From Thamnaconus septentrionalis (lineage: Eukaryota; Chordata; Actinopteri; Tetraodontiformes; Monacanthidae): a stretch of DNA of 64,000 bases. The stretch is from assembly GCA_009823395.1 (NCBI GenBank), contig CM020508.1:5850515-5914514 (forward strand), in the 5' to 3' direction. Position numbers and translations under genes: made by a program. The notes beneath the pieces were generated by a model, which saw only the letters and a list, made by a program, of their open reading frames with translations, was not told the origin of the DNA and did no database searches. Numbering within the stretch: the stretch's first letter is position 1; each line of letters starts with the position of its first letter. Shown one piece after another: positions 35,798 to 49,318 of the stretch.

Positions 35798-36312
35798 TTC
35801 AAAGGCAGTTAGCAGCATTTGCTTCCTGCTTTTGTTGTAGCCGTAAGGAAGCTGATTGGTTACGGAATTCATTGCAGTTATGGGAATAGCTGAAAATCTC
35901 TGCGTTAGAGTGTGGCAGGACGATTGAGTCAAATCTCAGCTGCTGTGCAAGGCTTCTCCTCTTGCAGGTAAAAGGCTCCATGCCGAGTCCCTGCTGCTGC
36001 TGCTGCTCCGTTCCATTCTGGCCTTTCACTGCAGGATTAATGACGCTTTACCCGAGACGTCACGCTGCAACGGCATTACAACAGAGTTTTTCTCAGGATC
36101 AGACGCCAAAACCTGAGCCAAAAGAAGCAAAAAAAAAAAAAAAAAAATAAAAAGAAATCTCCATAATTCCATTGGCGTTTCTCCTTAGAAAAACAAAACA
36201 AAGCTGCAGATGGATAAGCCTGTGAAAGGTTGGGCTATTTTTGGGAAAGGCAAGAAATCTACTGTTACCAATGAGGAGGAACAAACGAAAGGACAGGTGG
36301 GGTCGAGCGAGG

Positions 36313-36330
36313 GAGAGAGAGAGAGAGAGA

Positions 36331-36363
<33 letters not shown>

Positions 36364-36364
36364 C
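36313..36364. repeat. (GA)n microsatellite
   Basis: A GA run broken once by a GT step (near 36334). Confidence 0.95.
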
Positions 36365-37898
36365 TCGATGTAAAAAGTGTATTGGTTGTCAGGCAGAAAC
36401 AGACAGTTTGGACGAGGCAGCGCGCTATAAAACAGGATTAGGTGGACAGAGGTGAATAACAGTCAGGAGGAACTTTAAAAAAAAACAACACAAAAAAAAC
36501 AACCCACCAGGTTCTTCTCATGTGCTGCCAGGCTCTGGTTCTCAGAGGCACACTGAGCCTTTTGTACCTCCGGTTCTCCGGGTTCTCACAGGAGCTGCGA
36601 GCCGCTCCAGCTGGCCCGCGTGAGAGCCGCCTCGACAATCAGGCGCGCTGGTTATGGTGGTTGTGGGATTTTTTTTTTCCAGCACTCAAAGTGGCATGAA
36701 AATCTGCTTGATACCCCCCAACCCCAGTATTTTTTTATTTTATTTTTTTATTTATTTTTACAGAGAACCACCGTGCATATCAGCGCTCCAGCATTTTAAC
36801 AGCAAACAGAGACCATTTTTTTTTTTTTTTACATAGAGCTCTTTGTTTCATTGCTTTCACTGAGGTTACTGCTCTGGTGGGAGCTCTAAATACAGCAGAA
36901 ACAATACTCGTACTGTAGCGCACTGAATGGTGTTATGCGCTGCAGCGCTGCCACGCTGTTTTGAAGGGACGGAGTTTGGCAGCGCAGAGTGTCGATGATA
37001 TTAACGTCCACGGATAGGAACAATCTCTTGGCACCGACGTTATTGCTGCGACCGCATAGCCAGTTATAGGCATTTTTCAGCTGGAGAGGTGGAGCTGGAC
37101 CCGAGTTTTTTTTTCTCTATTTCTTTTTTGTTGAAACGATAGCGCCATAAATTCACTGTAATTGAAAAGGAAAGGAATTGGAAAATGTATGAATGTGCGT
37201 GTACGATTAGTTTATCAGTCTTTTCTAAACACACATCTTGTTCAAAATAAAAAATAATCAACTTTTACTTTACAAATCTGGACTATTTACTTGCATCACA
37301 CAAACCAACATGACTGAGAATTCCAAGCGATGGATAACTGGATGACAAACCCCAAGAAACAAAAGATTTTAAAGAACATTTATGTCCAATAGGATAAGCA
37401 GAATTCTGATGAGATGTTGCATTTATCCTGGCATCCAAAATCTTCCCTTAAAAAATAAAAAAAAACCTCAACCTTTGCCGCCAACTGCAGATCACATGAT
37501 CCAATGTGTACTTAAAAAAAAGATCTCCGTAAGAGAGGAACCAACCCTTCTCTGCAGTTCCCCCTGTTGGTGTTGGTGTTGCTGTTGGTGGTTCTGTTTC
37601 GGTCAGCCATGCTCGCTTTCTTCAGGCTAATTTCCTTCTTAGCGAGGACAAAAAAAAAAAAAAAAAAAAAAATGCTTTGCAAAAAATGTAACTTGTTCAT
37701 CACTAATAATAACATTGACAGACAGCCGGCGACGAAACAATGCAAGCTGTAATCAACCAGTCACGGGCTAAGAAGGCGGACGTGCCCTTTACTTTGTTTG
37801 GCGGACAGCAAAGCGAAGCTTCGACTGTCGTCAGCCACACTGACACTCACATGAAGACTAATTGAAATTTTTGTTCACTCAAATTAAATGTGAAAACA

Positions 37899-38003
37899 AG
37901 AGAAGAAGAAGAAGAAGAAGAAGAAGAAGAAGAAGAAGAAGAAGAAGAAGAAGAAGAAGAAGAAGAAGAAGAAGAAGAAGAAGAAGAAGAAGAAGAAGAA
38001 GAA
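37899..38003. repeat. (GAA)n triplet array, ~105 bp
   Basis: About 34 GAA units without visible interruption. Serine and phenylalanine homopolymer ORFs on the other strand are artefacts of it. Confidence 0.97.
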
Positions 38004-38441
38004 CGCTTTCCTATCGTGAGATGAATTAACTTCAGTGCTGCGACTCGTGACTGACGAGGGGCAGGCAGTGTCGTCTCGAAAAAAAAGTCCCGGACATTCG
38101 GGCCGACTCCCCCCCCCCGACTCCGAGCCTCCCCTCCCACCCGCCAGACACACACACACACACATCAATATGGACATCCATCACTCAGTAAGACGAGGTC
38201 TTCTTTTTGTCAGAGTTTACAGACAAACATAAATCATAGCTTAAAAGGAAGGAGGCAACAGGAGGTTTAAATATAACCTTGCAGCACCCTCCCCCTCCCT
38301 CTCCTCCTCCTCCTCCCCCTCAGCCCCTCCCCCTTCTCTCTCCTCTCCACTCCTCCTGCTGCACACAGATGCGCAGATAAGAGCGGACAATGCGTTTCTT
38401 TGAACGCGGACGGCGAGGAGGGCAATTTGACTGATGGGGCC

Positions 38442-38560
<119 letters not shown>

Positions 38561-38841
38561 ATATCAGGCAGGCAGGCAAGTTGTTGGGTTTGCGATGGGC
38601 CACATCGCCGTGAGTGTGTTATCATCTCTCTTTATGACTCAGTGACAGGAAACAGGGGACTCTAAATTACACATCTCTTCGTCCCCGAACCGGTCCGCCC
38701 AGAAAAAGAGACCCCCCCCCCCACCTACACCTCCCCCCCATCCCCCACAACCAACCAACCAACCAACATCACTCAGTGAAACAAAGCCTTTTTACATTTT
38801 ATGGTCAGAGGAAGAAGAAGTTATTGCAGGTACGTGACACA

Positions 38842-38876
<35 letters not shown>

Positions 38877-38997
38877 AGCTCGTCCTCCTCAGCGATGAGA
38901 TGTTTGCGATGGAGGAGTGTGTATAAAAGCAGCAGACAGCTGAAAGGGCACTTTGCCACTTGGCATGGGGCCATTTTCCATTTACTCTCCCGTCCTC

Positions 38998-39070
38998 CTC
39001 TTCCTCCTGCTCCTCCTCCTCCTCCTCCTCCTCCTCCTCCTCCTCCTCCTCCTCCTCCTCCTCCTCCTCC
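38998..39070. repeat. (CTC)n triplet array
   Basis: About 22 CTC units. A second array of the same unit lies at 39439-39490, so this 500-bp piece has two polypyrimidine blocks with a (GT)n at 39210-39248 between them. Confidence 0.95.
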
Positions 39071-39208
39071 GTTTCAACTCACGTGCACCAGTCTGGCCCA
39101 GCTGGGCCCGGCCCGGTCCAGGATTATTTCCACCTTTCCCACCCCTCTGCTTGGTTGTGCCCGTATGTGGCCACATATTCTCATTTTGTCGAGGGTGGAG
39201 GGGTGACA

Positions 39209-39249
<41 letters not shown>

Positions 39250-39438
39250 AAGGGTGGCGAGAAAGCTTCTCTGTTTAAGCGATTAGATTGGCATCAGAGG
39301 AGGAATGAGCGCAGATGTGGAGGAGGAGGGGGAGGAGGCGGAGAGAGGAGCTCTGGGAGAGATTACAAGGACAGCTGCAGGCGGAGCAGCTTCACTTACA
39401 ATAGTCTGGCAGGACGACAGGATTCAGCCCAGCACCGC

Positions 39439-39490
39439 CCTCCTCCTCCTCCTCCTCCTCCTCCTCCTCCTCCTCCTCTTCCTCCCCCAC
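39439..39490. repeat. (CTC)n triplet array
   Basis: About 14 CTC units followed by further TCC-rich sequence up to 39520. Confidence 0.9.
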
Positions 39491-42355
39491 CCTTCCTCCT
39501 CTTACTCCTCCTCCTCCTCTGCAGCAGCTCCTCGTCTCCAGTTCTCTTAGGCTTTCTTCTCCTCTTTTCTATCGCCTCATTTTTTACTTTTTTTTTTTAT
39601 CCTCGGTCTGAGGAGAACTCTTTGTAAGGAAGAAGAATGTCTTATTTTGTGAGTGCGGCACCAGGCTGGGAGTGTCAGCGGCGGCGAGGAGGTGACGCTG
39701 GTTGTCTTTGAAGGCCAGGCTGCGAGCGGAGCGAGACGAGTGCAGGGCGGCATTAAAATGAGCATCTAATGAAACACTGGAGCGTCAGGGAGGATGGGGA
39801 GGCGGCTTCCAATGTCTGATCAAGGAATCACTTTGAAGCATTTCACGGCTGTTGTAAAGTTTAATAAAGGAAAACTGAACCTCTCCTGTCCCCCTTCCCT
39901 CTAATCTCTACTCCCAGTTGATTCACCTTTGATCCACAACGCTGTGGGAGGAGGAAGAATGTTCACATATTGTATATATACACGCATATATATATATATA
40001 TATATACATACAAAGTCCACCCTAAATGAATACACCTCATATTACCTTCAATATGACACTAGTTGAGAATCCATAGAGAATCACACTTCATTCACTTCAC
40101 CTTATTGGTGACCTAGTTGAGCAAATGTAGTTTGCGGAGCATTTAAATCATAATTAAGACTAAGTAACTAAGGCCACTGATACTGTCAAAAGTTAAACTG
40201 TCAAAAGTTCAACAAAAGTACTCAGTGAGCCTAAACTCTGGTCCAAACGCCGAGACAATAATGAAACTAATTATTGAATTATTAAATAATTAAACAATTC
40301 CAAATGTTGGTGCAGCTGCTGCGCCAATGCGCCATGGTATTTACATTTTAAATTGCAGACCATTCAGCAACTAAATCTTCATATTCTCCTTCAGCCCTCG
40401 TCGGTTCGCCGTAGTGGCAACCGGATCTCCAGGTTGAGTTCAGTCTGTCAGGTTCTCAGGGCTTCTTATCCAATCACAGGATGCGTACGCGTGAAGTTCA
40501 GTGTAAAGCCAGCTAGCTGGCCTTGGCAGCGGATCTTCGAGATATGATTGGCTATCGCAGCTAACTGAGGTCCATTCACTGACAGCGGACAGGAGCCTGC
40601 TATGTCGGTTCTGCTGGCCTAAGGCAGATTTCATGGAACCTGGCAACACAAGCTGGCTCAAATATGATTGGACATAAAATCTACCGTAATATTTGACAAT
40701 GGAAGCAACCAAGTGGATGTTCTATGATGTGAAAAGAACAGTAGAATAACTTTATTATCATATTTATGGGAAAATATACTTTTCTAAGTATAGTTAGGCC
40801 AGCAGAGAAGCCCTAGCTGGACCTGATGGTCCGCACTGTATATGTATGAATCTGCTCATGGAACAACTGGAGTCAGAATTGTCAGCAGTGTGCAGCCTGT
40901 TCTAGTTGTTGAGGATCTGCAGAAAGCCGGATGAAAGAAGCCCCTTTCACAGCGATCCTAAACAGCCTCGAGGTCGAACGAATTGATGCTGAGGACCAAA
41001 GTTTTTGCTGTCTACCTCTTCTGCATCTGTGTCTCACAATCATCTCTCTCCATCACACCTCAAACTCCCTCCACCCCCCCACACCCCAAAAAAAAACCAC
41101 ATCACAGTCTTGAAGCAGGCCTGCACTCAGTTTCTGGGGGTCAGGTGACTGTTTAAGCTGGCCGCCGTCCACCAGCCATCCACAACACAACGTGCTGATG
41201 AAAGAGGCGGCACAGGCAGAATGTGAGCGCGGCGGTGCGGTGAGTTTGGACTCTATTATCTGGATGTTAACACCAGGGTCGCTTCCCCATAGATGTGGTT
41301 ACCTTTTTGTGCCCAGATAAACGAACACTTTTCCCCCGGCCGTCTGCCGGGGCCAACTTCTGCGTCATGCGCCGGGGGGGGGGGGAGCTTTGACTGAGGT
41401 TTTATGTCCAGAACAAAGAGGAAGATGTGAGTTTATCCTGCAGCGTGCATGGGTTCTGCTGCAGCACGCAACCCCACGTATCTCAGCAGACAAGGATCAT
41501 TCCACAGACCCCAGTTTTTCTTCCTTTTATAAAATGATATACTGAAAATTACATTTCTGCACCTTTCTGTTTCAAACACAGTTGGATTCACTCTTCTGGT
41601 TACTAAACTGCCATGAAACCGCCGCGAGTGGCGCAACGAGATGTATGAGAGAAATTAGCGTCATCAAAAATTATGCGGAATCTATAATATCTTCTACACA
41701 TACTGAAATTTTTTTCAAGCCCAAGCCGGTGACAAATATATCTTGTAATGACGTCTCACTATCACAATGTGCCAAGTCAACTGACTTTCAACGGTTTTAC
41801 GTTACATAACATGACATTTACAACTTTTTACTAACCTGCCAAGACAATTTTCTCCTTATTTCTTGGGGGCATAACAAAAACAGGTAATTCAAGCCAAAAC
41901 ACAGCCTCCTCCAAAACTCCAATCATGTGATATTCAGGTCTTAAACATCGCCAGGCAATTAACAATGAACAACGTCCAAAGAAAAACTGGAAGGCAGCAA
42001 CGGAATAAAACAAGACGAAAAAGTAAAAAAAAAGACACATTTCGTCTTCTTTTTTTGGATTTCAAAACATCTACAGTTGGCAGAAACACGAGGAGGCAAT
42101 ACTGTTGTTATCTGATTGTGCATCTTGGGTTTCTACTGTTTGTTTTTTTGGCCAATGCAAAATGTTTCTACCTCAGCCAAGACGAAAGGAGAGAAAGAAA
42201 CAGTTTGCAATATTTTGGCCCTCCTTTGTGCTCTTACTGCTCAGTCCTTCTTTTTTTGAAATAAAAAAAAGAAAAAAAAAAGCTGAGATTAAAGCGTCTG
42301 TCAGTCCCCATTAATCCCCTCACTCAGGCCAAGAAAGATCCATTCAGCCACACGG

Positions 42356-42387
<32 letters not shown>

Positions 42388-45300
42388 GCACACACACACC
42401 CTGGCACACACACACACACTCATCAATTCCCCTCAGTGCGAAACCTGATCTACTTCATATTTCAAATTGAGTCCCTGGGAGAAATGCGTGAGAAATGCAA
42501 TTAGGTGGAGAGGCTCGGCAAGCCAAACAACAATGGCAGCGACCCTGATGAACTCGGCGGAGAGGGATGAAAAGAAAATTTGCCCACGTGGCAGATATAA
42601 TGTATGTGCATTAGCATGAACGAAGGCAGGCTACCAGAAACCCCATGTTGTTTGATTTGGACGGCACCCGCACGCCTATATAAGGAAAAGGAACCTGGAA
42701 GCCTGGAAGAACTGATTTTTTTTTTACTTTGTTTTGGTTTCAAAGATAAGTGCAGCTTATCTTACAAAAATAAATGTTGATTATTGATTACAACGGCCGT
42801 GTGCGCTTGTTAGCTCAAGTGCGTTTGGGTCCCGCTCCGCTGAGATTCGGGTGCGCAATTAACGCGGCGTAACACGATTACACATCAGAGACCAGCCGAA
42901 AAATCAGCGCTGTTTATTTACATTTCCAGCCGGTATGGTCCACCAGAGAGTCTGGCGAAGGGAAAAAAAGAGTGAGAGTGAGAGCCAGGGGCGACGCATG
43001 ATGAATGGATCCGGGGACACTGTTACAAAGAAAAGACTCGGGGTCAAAGGTCGGTGGAGGAACAGCCGCAACATCACATTCCCCGGCGAATCTCTTCCCA
43101 AGGTATTGCTTCCTGGTGCTCTTCTAATATTCCAAATGAAGAAAGAAGAGGAAAGAAAAAATGAGTCTGAGGACATTACTCAAGTTTATTTCTCTCCGTT
43201 GGGCCGACGGCGGCGCCCTGGCAGGTAGAGGAAGGCACTCTCTTCTCATTTGAGAGAGGGCGAGCTTGCCAAGTAAAAAAAAAAAAAAAAAAAAAAACGG
43301 CCGTAAAAATCACCTCCAGAACCGGCTCAGATGCCGGCCATATGGCTCCGAGTTTAACAAGGACAAACGGCACCTCCTCACAGCTGCCTGCTCTCTGGGG
43401 CTCAGTGCTTCTCCTGCCATTTTTTTTTTTTTTTTATTATTTGTTTTATCTATTCCCATCCTCCCTCTCTTTAACTCCTTTACCATGTATCTGAGCACCT
43501 CGGCTCCCTTTCCCAGAGAAGTTCAGCCATACAGAATCAGAATAAAGTGGAAAAAGTTTTCTATTTTTTCTTTTTGGTTCATACACAATCGGCTATAATT
43601 GCATTTTTAGCTCCTGGTGTGCTGTGCCCCATTTTATTATTCGCATATGTTCTCGCAGAGGCCTGATTTTGAGTGTTTCTAATAAAACAAAAACCTTGGA
43701 AATTGCTCAGGTTGTTGGAGACACTCTGCCAATTTGAGAGTTTTCTCTGGCCGCCTGACTCAGATTTTCGGGAGCGACTGACTGACTGACTGACTGACTG
43801 ACTGACTGACAGCAGCTGTGCACGTTAACTGGTTTTGTCTTAGATAACTGGACTGAAAACAGGGAAAACCATCAACCGCCGCCTTTCCTTCTTTAGTATT
43901 TTAGTCATTTGTCAACAAAAGGGGATTTCAGTCAGCGACTTGGCTCATGCCGCTAATTCCGCCCCCCGACCCCGGGGGGGCCCGGCTCCTGTCCTCTCCT
44001 CTGTTCAGCCGGCCTTCGGCTTTGCCGCTCTGTCATTAGCTCCGGGCTTTAATTAAGCGACCCACCTGTCACCTAACTGCATACAGACGCGGTGGGTCAC
44101 GCCGGGGACGCAGGGGGGGAATTCCCACTACAACCGAATGACACAACAGATTACGGAGGCGGAGCCCTGGTCCAAAAGGGAAGTGCTGCTGAACCAGGAT
44201 TTCTCTTTTTTTTTTTTTTTTGCACAACAAGGTTTGACGCACAACAAATGCCATGCCGCAACAGAAGTTGGCGCCGTTGGTGCAACTGTTGCGCAAGCGA
44301 GAGGGGGCGGTGCAGCTCAGGTGATGAATGCAACTGGAACCACCGAACTGGTTGATTCCAGGTCATGTGGTTTGATGGCGTTAACCACCATCACAGCCGG
44401 ACCATGGGGGGCCCCAGTGGTCCAAAATCCAACACAAAAGTGCCCGCAGCACTGGATCCAGGAAGGTGGGTGTGGTCGAATGGTATTGTCAACAAAATGA
44501 GCTAATTGACCTCATACAGCAAAAAGTGGCAACATGCTCTGAGCTGGCAGTGCCACATCCCAAACTGGGTTACCTCACAACTCCATCGATCCAAGAGCTC
44601 ATAGAAGGCATTTATCGCTGGGGAGACACGCTGAAAAAAACAACAACACTCGCAATGAGCGATTTGATGTCATTGGCCGTCGCTACCGCACGAGTCCCAC
44701 AGCGAAGGCCATCACCAGCTGCGTCGGCCAGATTCACAGCTCGACCCCAGCCTGCGATCCAACATCCAGCGCCGAAACAAGAATGTAACATCTGATTCTG
44801 GAGCGCAGCGGAAGTTCAGCCTGAGGTCGACTTGTTGAGCTGTGACGAGGTCGTCGACTTGCTGTTGTCGACTTGCTATTAAAAACAAAGGAAGGAGGAG
44901 GTCAAATTTACCTCACTAGAGCAAAATCTGGAAATATAAATTGCAGCGCTCGTCTCCTGAAAGTTGTTTCACCCTTTTATATGAATCTGGTCTGGAAAAA
45001 CCCTGTAAAAGGCACCTTGTAATGAAAAAAATGCCTGGAAGGCGACTGGTTAAGTGAGTTTATTCAATGCAACATCGGATTCTTGGCAGCTCTGCACGCA
45101 GCCTGACTGAGGTCGAATCGGGTGAGTGTAATCAATTCAGGTGAGTGAGGTTGATTCAGGTGAGTGTTGTGCAATGCGGAATCCTCCGCCACTGTAAACA
45201 AACAAAAACGGCCAATCTGCAGGTTGTTTCCCACTTTCATCTCGACAGAAAAACATCTCACAGAAGGCATTTTTCTACAGCATCCAACGTCGGATTTTTT

Positions 45301-45528
45301 GGACCCGCTGTGCGGTAGCACAAGCCTAAAGTGTGCGGTGCTGGAAGCTGGATGAGGAGGTGGGCGTGGCCGCTGCCTAATGTGGACATCTGTCGGATTG
45401 GGACTCGGGGGGGTTTGGGGGAGCGTGGGGTTGTTGGTTGCCTGCCATGCTAACAAGCAGAGTTAAAAGCCCAGAGTGACGGGCCTTTTAGAGCCTAATG
45501 GAGACCAAGACAGCTGAGGCCTTGCCGT

Positions 45529-45530
<2 letters not shown>

Positions 45531-45597
<67 letters not shown>
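45531..45597. repeat. (CA)n microsatellite
   Basis: About 33 CA units, uninterrupted. Confidence 0.97.
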
Positions 45598-45598
<1 letters not shown>

Positions 45599-45923
45599 AC
45601 AATAAAAGACCACCACGCCCAAGAGCGACCAAGACACAACCCCCCACCCCCCACCCCTCACCCCCTCGAGCTCCGCTGCCTGTCTCACCCCTCCTGCCGT
45701 CCCTCCCCTGTAGTTAAAGATCTTTATGGGTGAGGGAGTGTCACAGGGACGGGCCGATTGGATGGGCTCTCGCGCTATCAGCCATCCCTGGAGGTAACAA
45801 AAGGTCAAGGACTCTCATTTTTCATCTTGGCCAATTACCCTCCCATTCCAAGCCCGGCTTTTTTTCTTCTTGTCCCACAATCGCACCCTGTTCACCGCCC
45901 ACCCCCCATCCTCCCACCCCCAT

Positions 45924-45932
45924 CCCTCCTCC

Positions 45933-45959
<27 letters not shown>
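45924..45959. repeat. (CTC)n triplet array
   Basis: About 11 CTC units in a pyrimidine-rich context. Confidence 0.9.
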
Positions 45960-45963
<4 letters not shown>

Positions 45964-48617
45964 GTCGGTTCTGCTCTAATCGCATCCATTCTGCCTCACA
46001 CCAGAGCACAAAGCCAGCGACGTCCAGCCTCGCCGGGCGGACACAAACTGTCCCACTCTGTCCTTTTATCAAAATTAAAAAAAAAAAAAAAAAAAAAAAA
46101 ACACCAGACAAACCGCAACTGTTTGACTCCGGCTTGATAAAAAAAAAAGATGAAAAATCTCCCCTATTAACATTCCTCTAACCCTACAGACAGTCCTCCT
46201 CCCAGCTTTGTCTGGGCCACACCGCCTCGCATGAAAGTCCCGCCAGGACGTCTGAATGGCCGGCACTATGGTGCGCTGCTGTGTTTGGGTTGAATCCCGC
46301 AGTGGCGGCCTGCCTGGGGTCTGACCCCGCAGCGCTCGCTGGTATGCTAAATATGTAGCAGGAAACAAGCCGGACATCTATCTGTCTACATAAAAAGGGG
46401 GCGACTTGTTTGCCTGCAGGCCAGGGTTTGAAAGGACACCGCAAAGTCGTGATCACTGATGTAGCTGTCAAGTGTGTGTGTGCGCGCGCGCATGTTGGGG
46501 TGTGTGTGGGTGATGTTGGCGATTACTTCTAAGAGGGGCGACAATTAACCTCGGCTTCTCTGCGACCTCTCATTCCCATACTTAACCCCCTTCCTAGAGG
46601 CCAGAGGGCAACAGGCTCTAAGTGGCCCGTGTGGTTCCTAGCAGGGCGGCTCACAAACGGAGCTGTGACAGCGAGGAGACAACAAGAACGCCACAGAGGG
46701 AGAATGAACAGAGCCGCGCTTAGATTAGATTAGCTCGCGGCTCTTCGCGGCTCTTCACAGTCGCGCAGCGGGGCGGAGGAGGGAAAGTGTCCCGGCGGTG
46801 GTCGAAAAATCGCCTCCTTGAGGAATGAATGAAAAAAAATAAATCAATACTTGAAATTGTGCACGTGGGAAGGAAGAAGGCAAATTTAACTCAACAAAAT
46901 GCTGGGATGTTTAGGTGTTAGCAACATAGGACTGCAGCTATAGGCCACCCTGCTTAGCTAAACTCTTGCCTGAGCTGCTCGGGAGCAAAACAAACCCATA
47001 TTTTCCAGTCAGGAAAAGCCTTCAGTGCAGTAATCTTTGTTCATTTACTGCAAAAAAAACAGTAAATGAACTGGTTCTGATCAAATAGCCGCTGTAGCAG
47101 CAAAATCCAGGCTAATCTCTTTTGGAATCAGCTTCCTGCGTTTCTTCTTTGTCTCCTTCTTCTGAGGCTTTACATGGAGGTCGCTCGCCAGAGACTTTCC
47201 TGCTTTCGTTATGACAGCGAGGAGCCTTGCTGGCGACTCAATGCAAAGACCAGAGCACCAAAAGCAAGAAATCTCAGGTCGGAGACGAAACAAAACCAGT
47301 GAATGTATTTGGTTTCATTAACAACAAAAGCTGAAACAATACAAGCTTATTCAATCCAGGCTTAATATTGTCTTAGTTTTAAAGGGGAAGCAAGTGCATT
47401 GAGATACGTCGCATCCAGCAGGACAAACAGCAAGAGCTACAGAAAAGTCGCAGGCCGGGACGTCAGGAACAAGGAACAGTTTTTCCACCCACATACTGAA
47501 GGAGATTTTCCTTCCGAGTTTTTTTTTTCTTTTAATTTTCCCTCCATCCCAACAACACAGAATGTCAGCCAAGATAGGGGGGGTGAGGGGGGGATTTGCT
47601 GTGACTCATTATCTGTGCTCGCGCTGCGTTTATGGCCACACGTGGCCCGTTGCTCCGGCCGCCTCCGTGATTACAGAGCGATGAGTCTACCTGCAGAGAG
47701 AAACAACCCCCCCCCCAACCCCTCAGCGCCTGGCGCAGAAGGCCTGGAGCCGCGCTGCCTGCGGCGGGATCCCCAGGGAGCCTGCAGGGAGGCTGGTGGG
47801 CGGACACGGAGGGCTGAGTCCCAGCTTTTTTTTTCTTAAGGGATTTTTTTTCCTTTTAAATAGTTTCAGCGAAGTTCTTGACAGCAGGTTTTGATCTCGT
47901 GTGGACACACGTCTGTGGCGAAACATTTCCTCCCGATTGGTCACGCCGCGTTGTTTACTTTAGAGGACGGTCGGCTGCACGAGCTGGAGCCGGAGCCGGA
48001 GCCGGAGCCGAGCCCAGCGGCGGGAAGGGCTCGTGCTTCCCTCCTCTTCCCACCTTATGGCTTCGGAAAGAGGAGGGAAGCGCCAGCCCTTGCCGCCATG
48101 GCTTAAGAGGTCCGCATGAGGACTCATAAGTGAACAAAACGCTCAACAGGGAGGCGAGAAGCTCAAAGTGTCAGAAGAAGGGGCCTGTCAGCACCTATTC
48201 TGACAGGAAGCAACGACGGGAAGACAACAAAAACACAGCTGTTGGTGTGAGATGAGAGAGAAACAGACAGAGGAGGGGAAACTGTCTCGGCTAAGAGTTG
48301 TGAAAACACACTCAGCCTCGGCCTACTTTGAATACCCCGGTTTTCTTCTTCTGCTTCTTCTTCTTGAGAGGGGAACTACAGTCTGCCACCGCCTCACTGC
48401 CTCACACCCTCCATTATCCCCCCATCCACTCCTTCACCCCAGTGTGAGGCGATGCCAGTAAGTGTAGGCAAATTTTAAGGAAGAACCGAGCTTGAGTTTG
48501 ATAGCATTTTTCTTTAGCTTCAGGCTAGCAAAGTGCTTATTTCCGCCAAGATGCTGATGCTGATGAACAACAACAAAGTGTTAACTGGCATGCTCAACAA
48601 AAGCTGGCTAAGCGAAC

Positions 48618-48681
48618 AGAAGAAGAAGAAGAAGAAGAAGAAGAAGAAGAAGAAGAAGAAGAAGAAGAAGGAGAAGAAGAA
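48618..48681. repeat. (GAA)n triplet array
   Basis: About 20 GAA units ending in an A-run. Confidence 0.95.
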
Positions 48682-49277
48682 AAAAAGGCCTTTATTTGCC
48701 CCATATTGGGGAAATGTGCATGGTACAACCGCATATGCAGATGAAGAAGAACGTAATTACAAATTATGAACAACGTGCGGTACAGTTAATGCAAATTCTC
48801 TGTAGTTCTTCCATGAGTTTGGAGAAACGCTGCTTCTTTCTGCTGAAGGTTTCTCATCTTTTTCCTCCTCTGCCAGTCGAAACTTTGGTTTCCCTGGGTT
48901 GTTATTCCACGGTTTTTGATCCTGGCTCGCCCTGAAGTGCTGCTGACAGAGACCGCGGTGCTCGCACACGAGGATGAGGCCGCCGGCTTTCGGTGCCTCG
49001 TCGGGGGGGCGGCGCCCTCTTTCAAATGTTTAGACTTCTAATCTGGATTTGCCGCCAATGAAAAGATTTGGACTTTTCCCGCGCTATTAATAATGGGTGT
49101 CAGAAATCTGGTGGTGGTGGTGGTGGTGGTGCTACTGCTGCCGCTGCCCTTGGGCCAAACGTGAGCGCGGTGATTACAGAGTAGAGAAGCGAACGGGCAG
49201 GATCGGCCGGATTATTGTTTGAGTTGCAAGGACAGAAGAAGGGTTTTTATCCCAGCAGGTCTGTCATTTGCCTGAGG

Positions 49278-49279
49278 AG

Positions 49280-49317
<38 letters not shown>
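49278..49317. repeat. (CTG)n triplet array
   Basis: About 13 CTG units. No supportable reading frame spans it. Confidence 0.95.

Positions 49318-49318
<1 letters not shown>

Noticed and set aside
38953..39627. 224-codon plus-strand ORF
   Set aside because: Largely Leu/Pro homopolymer from (CTC)n plus Cys-Val from (GT)n. No domain or splice support.
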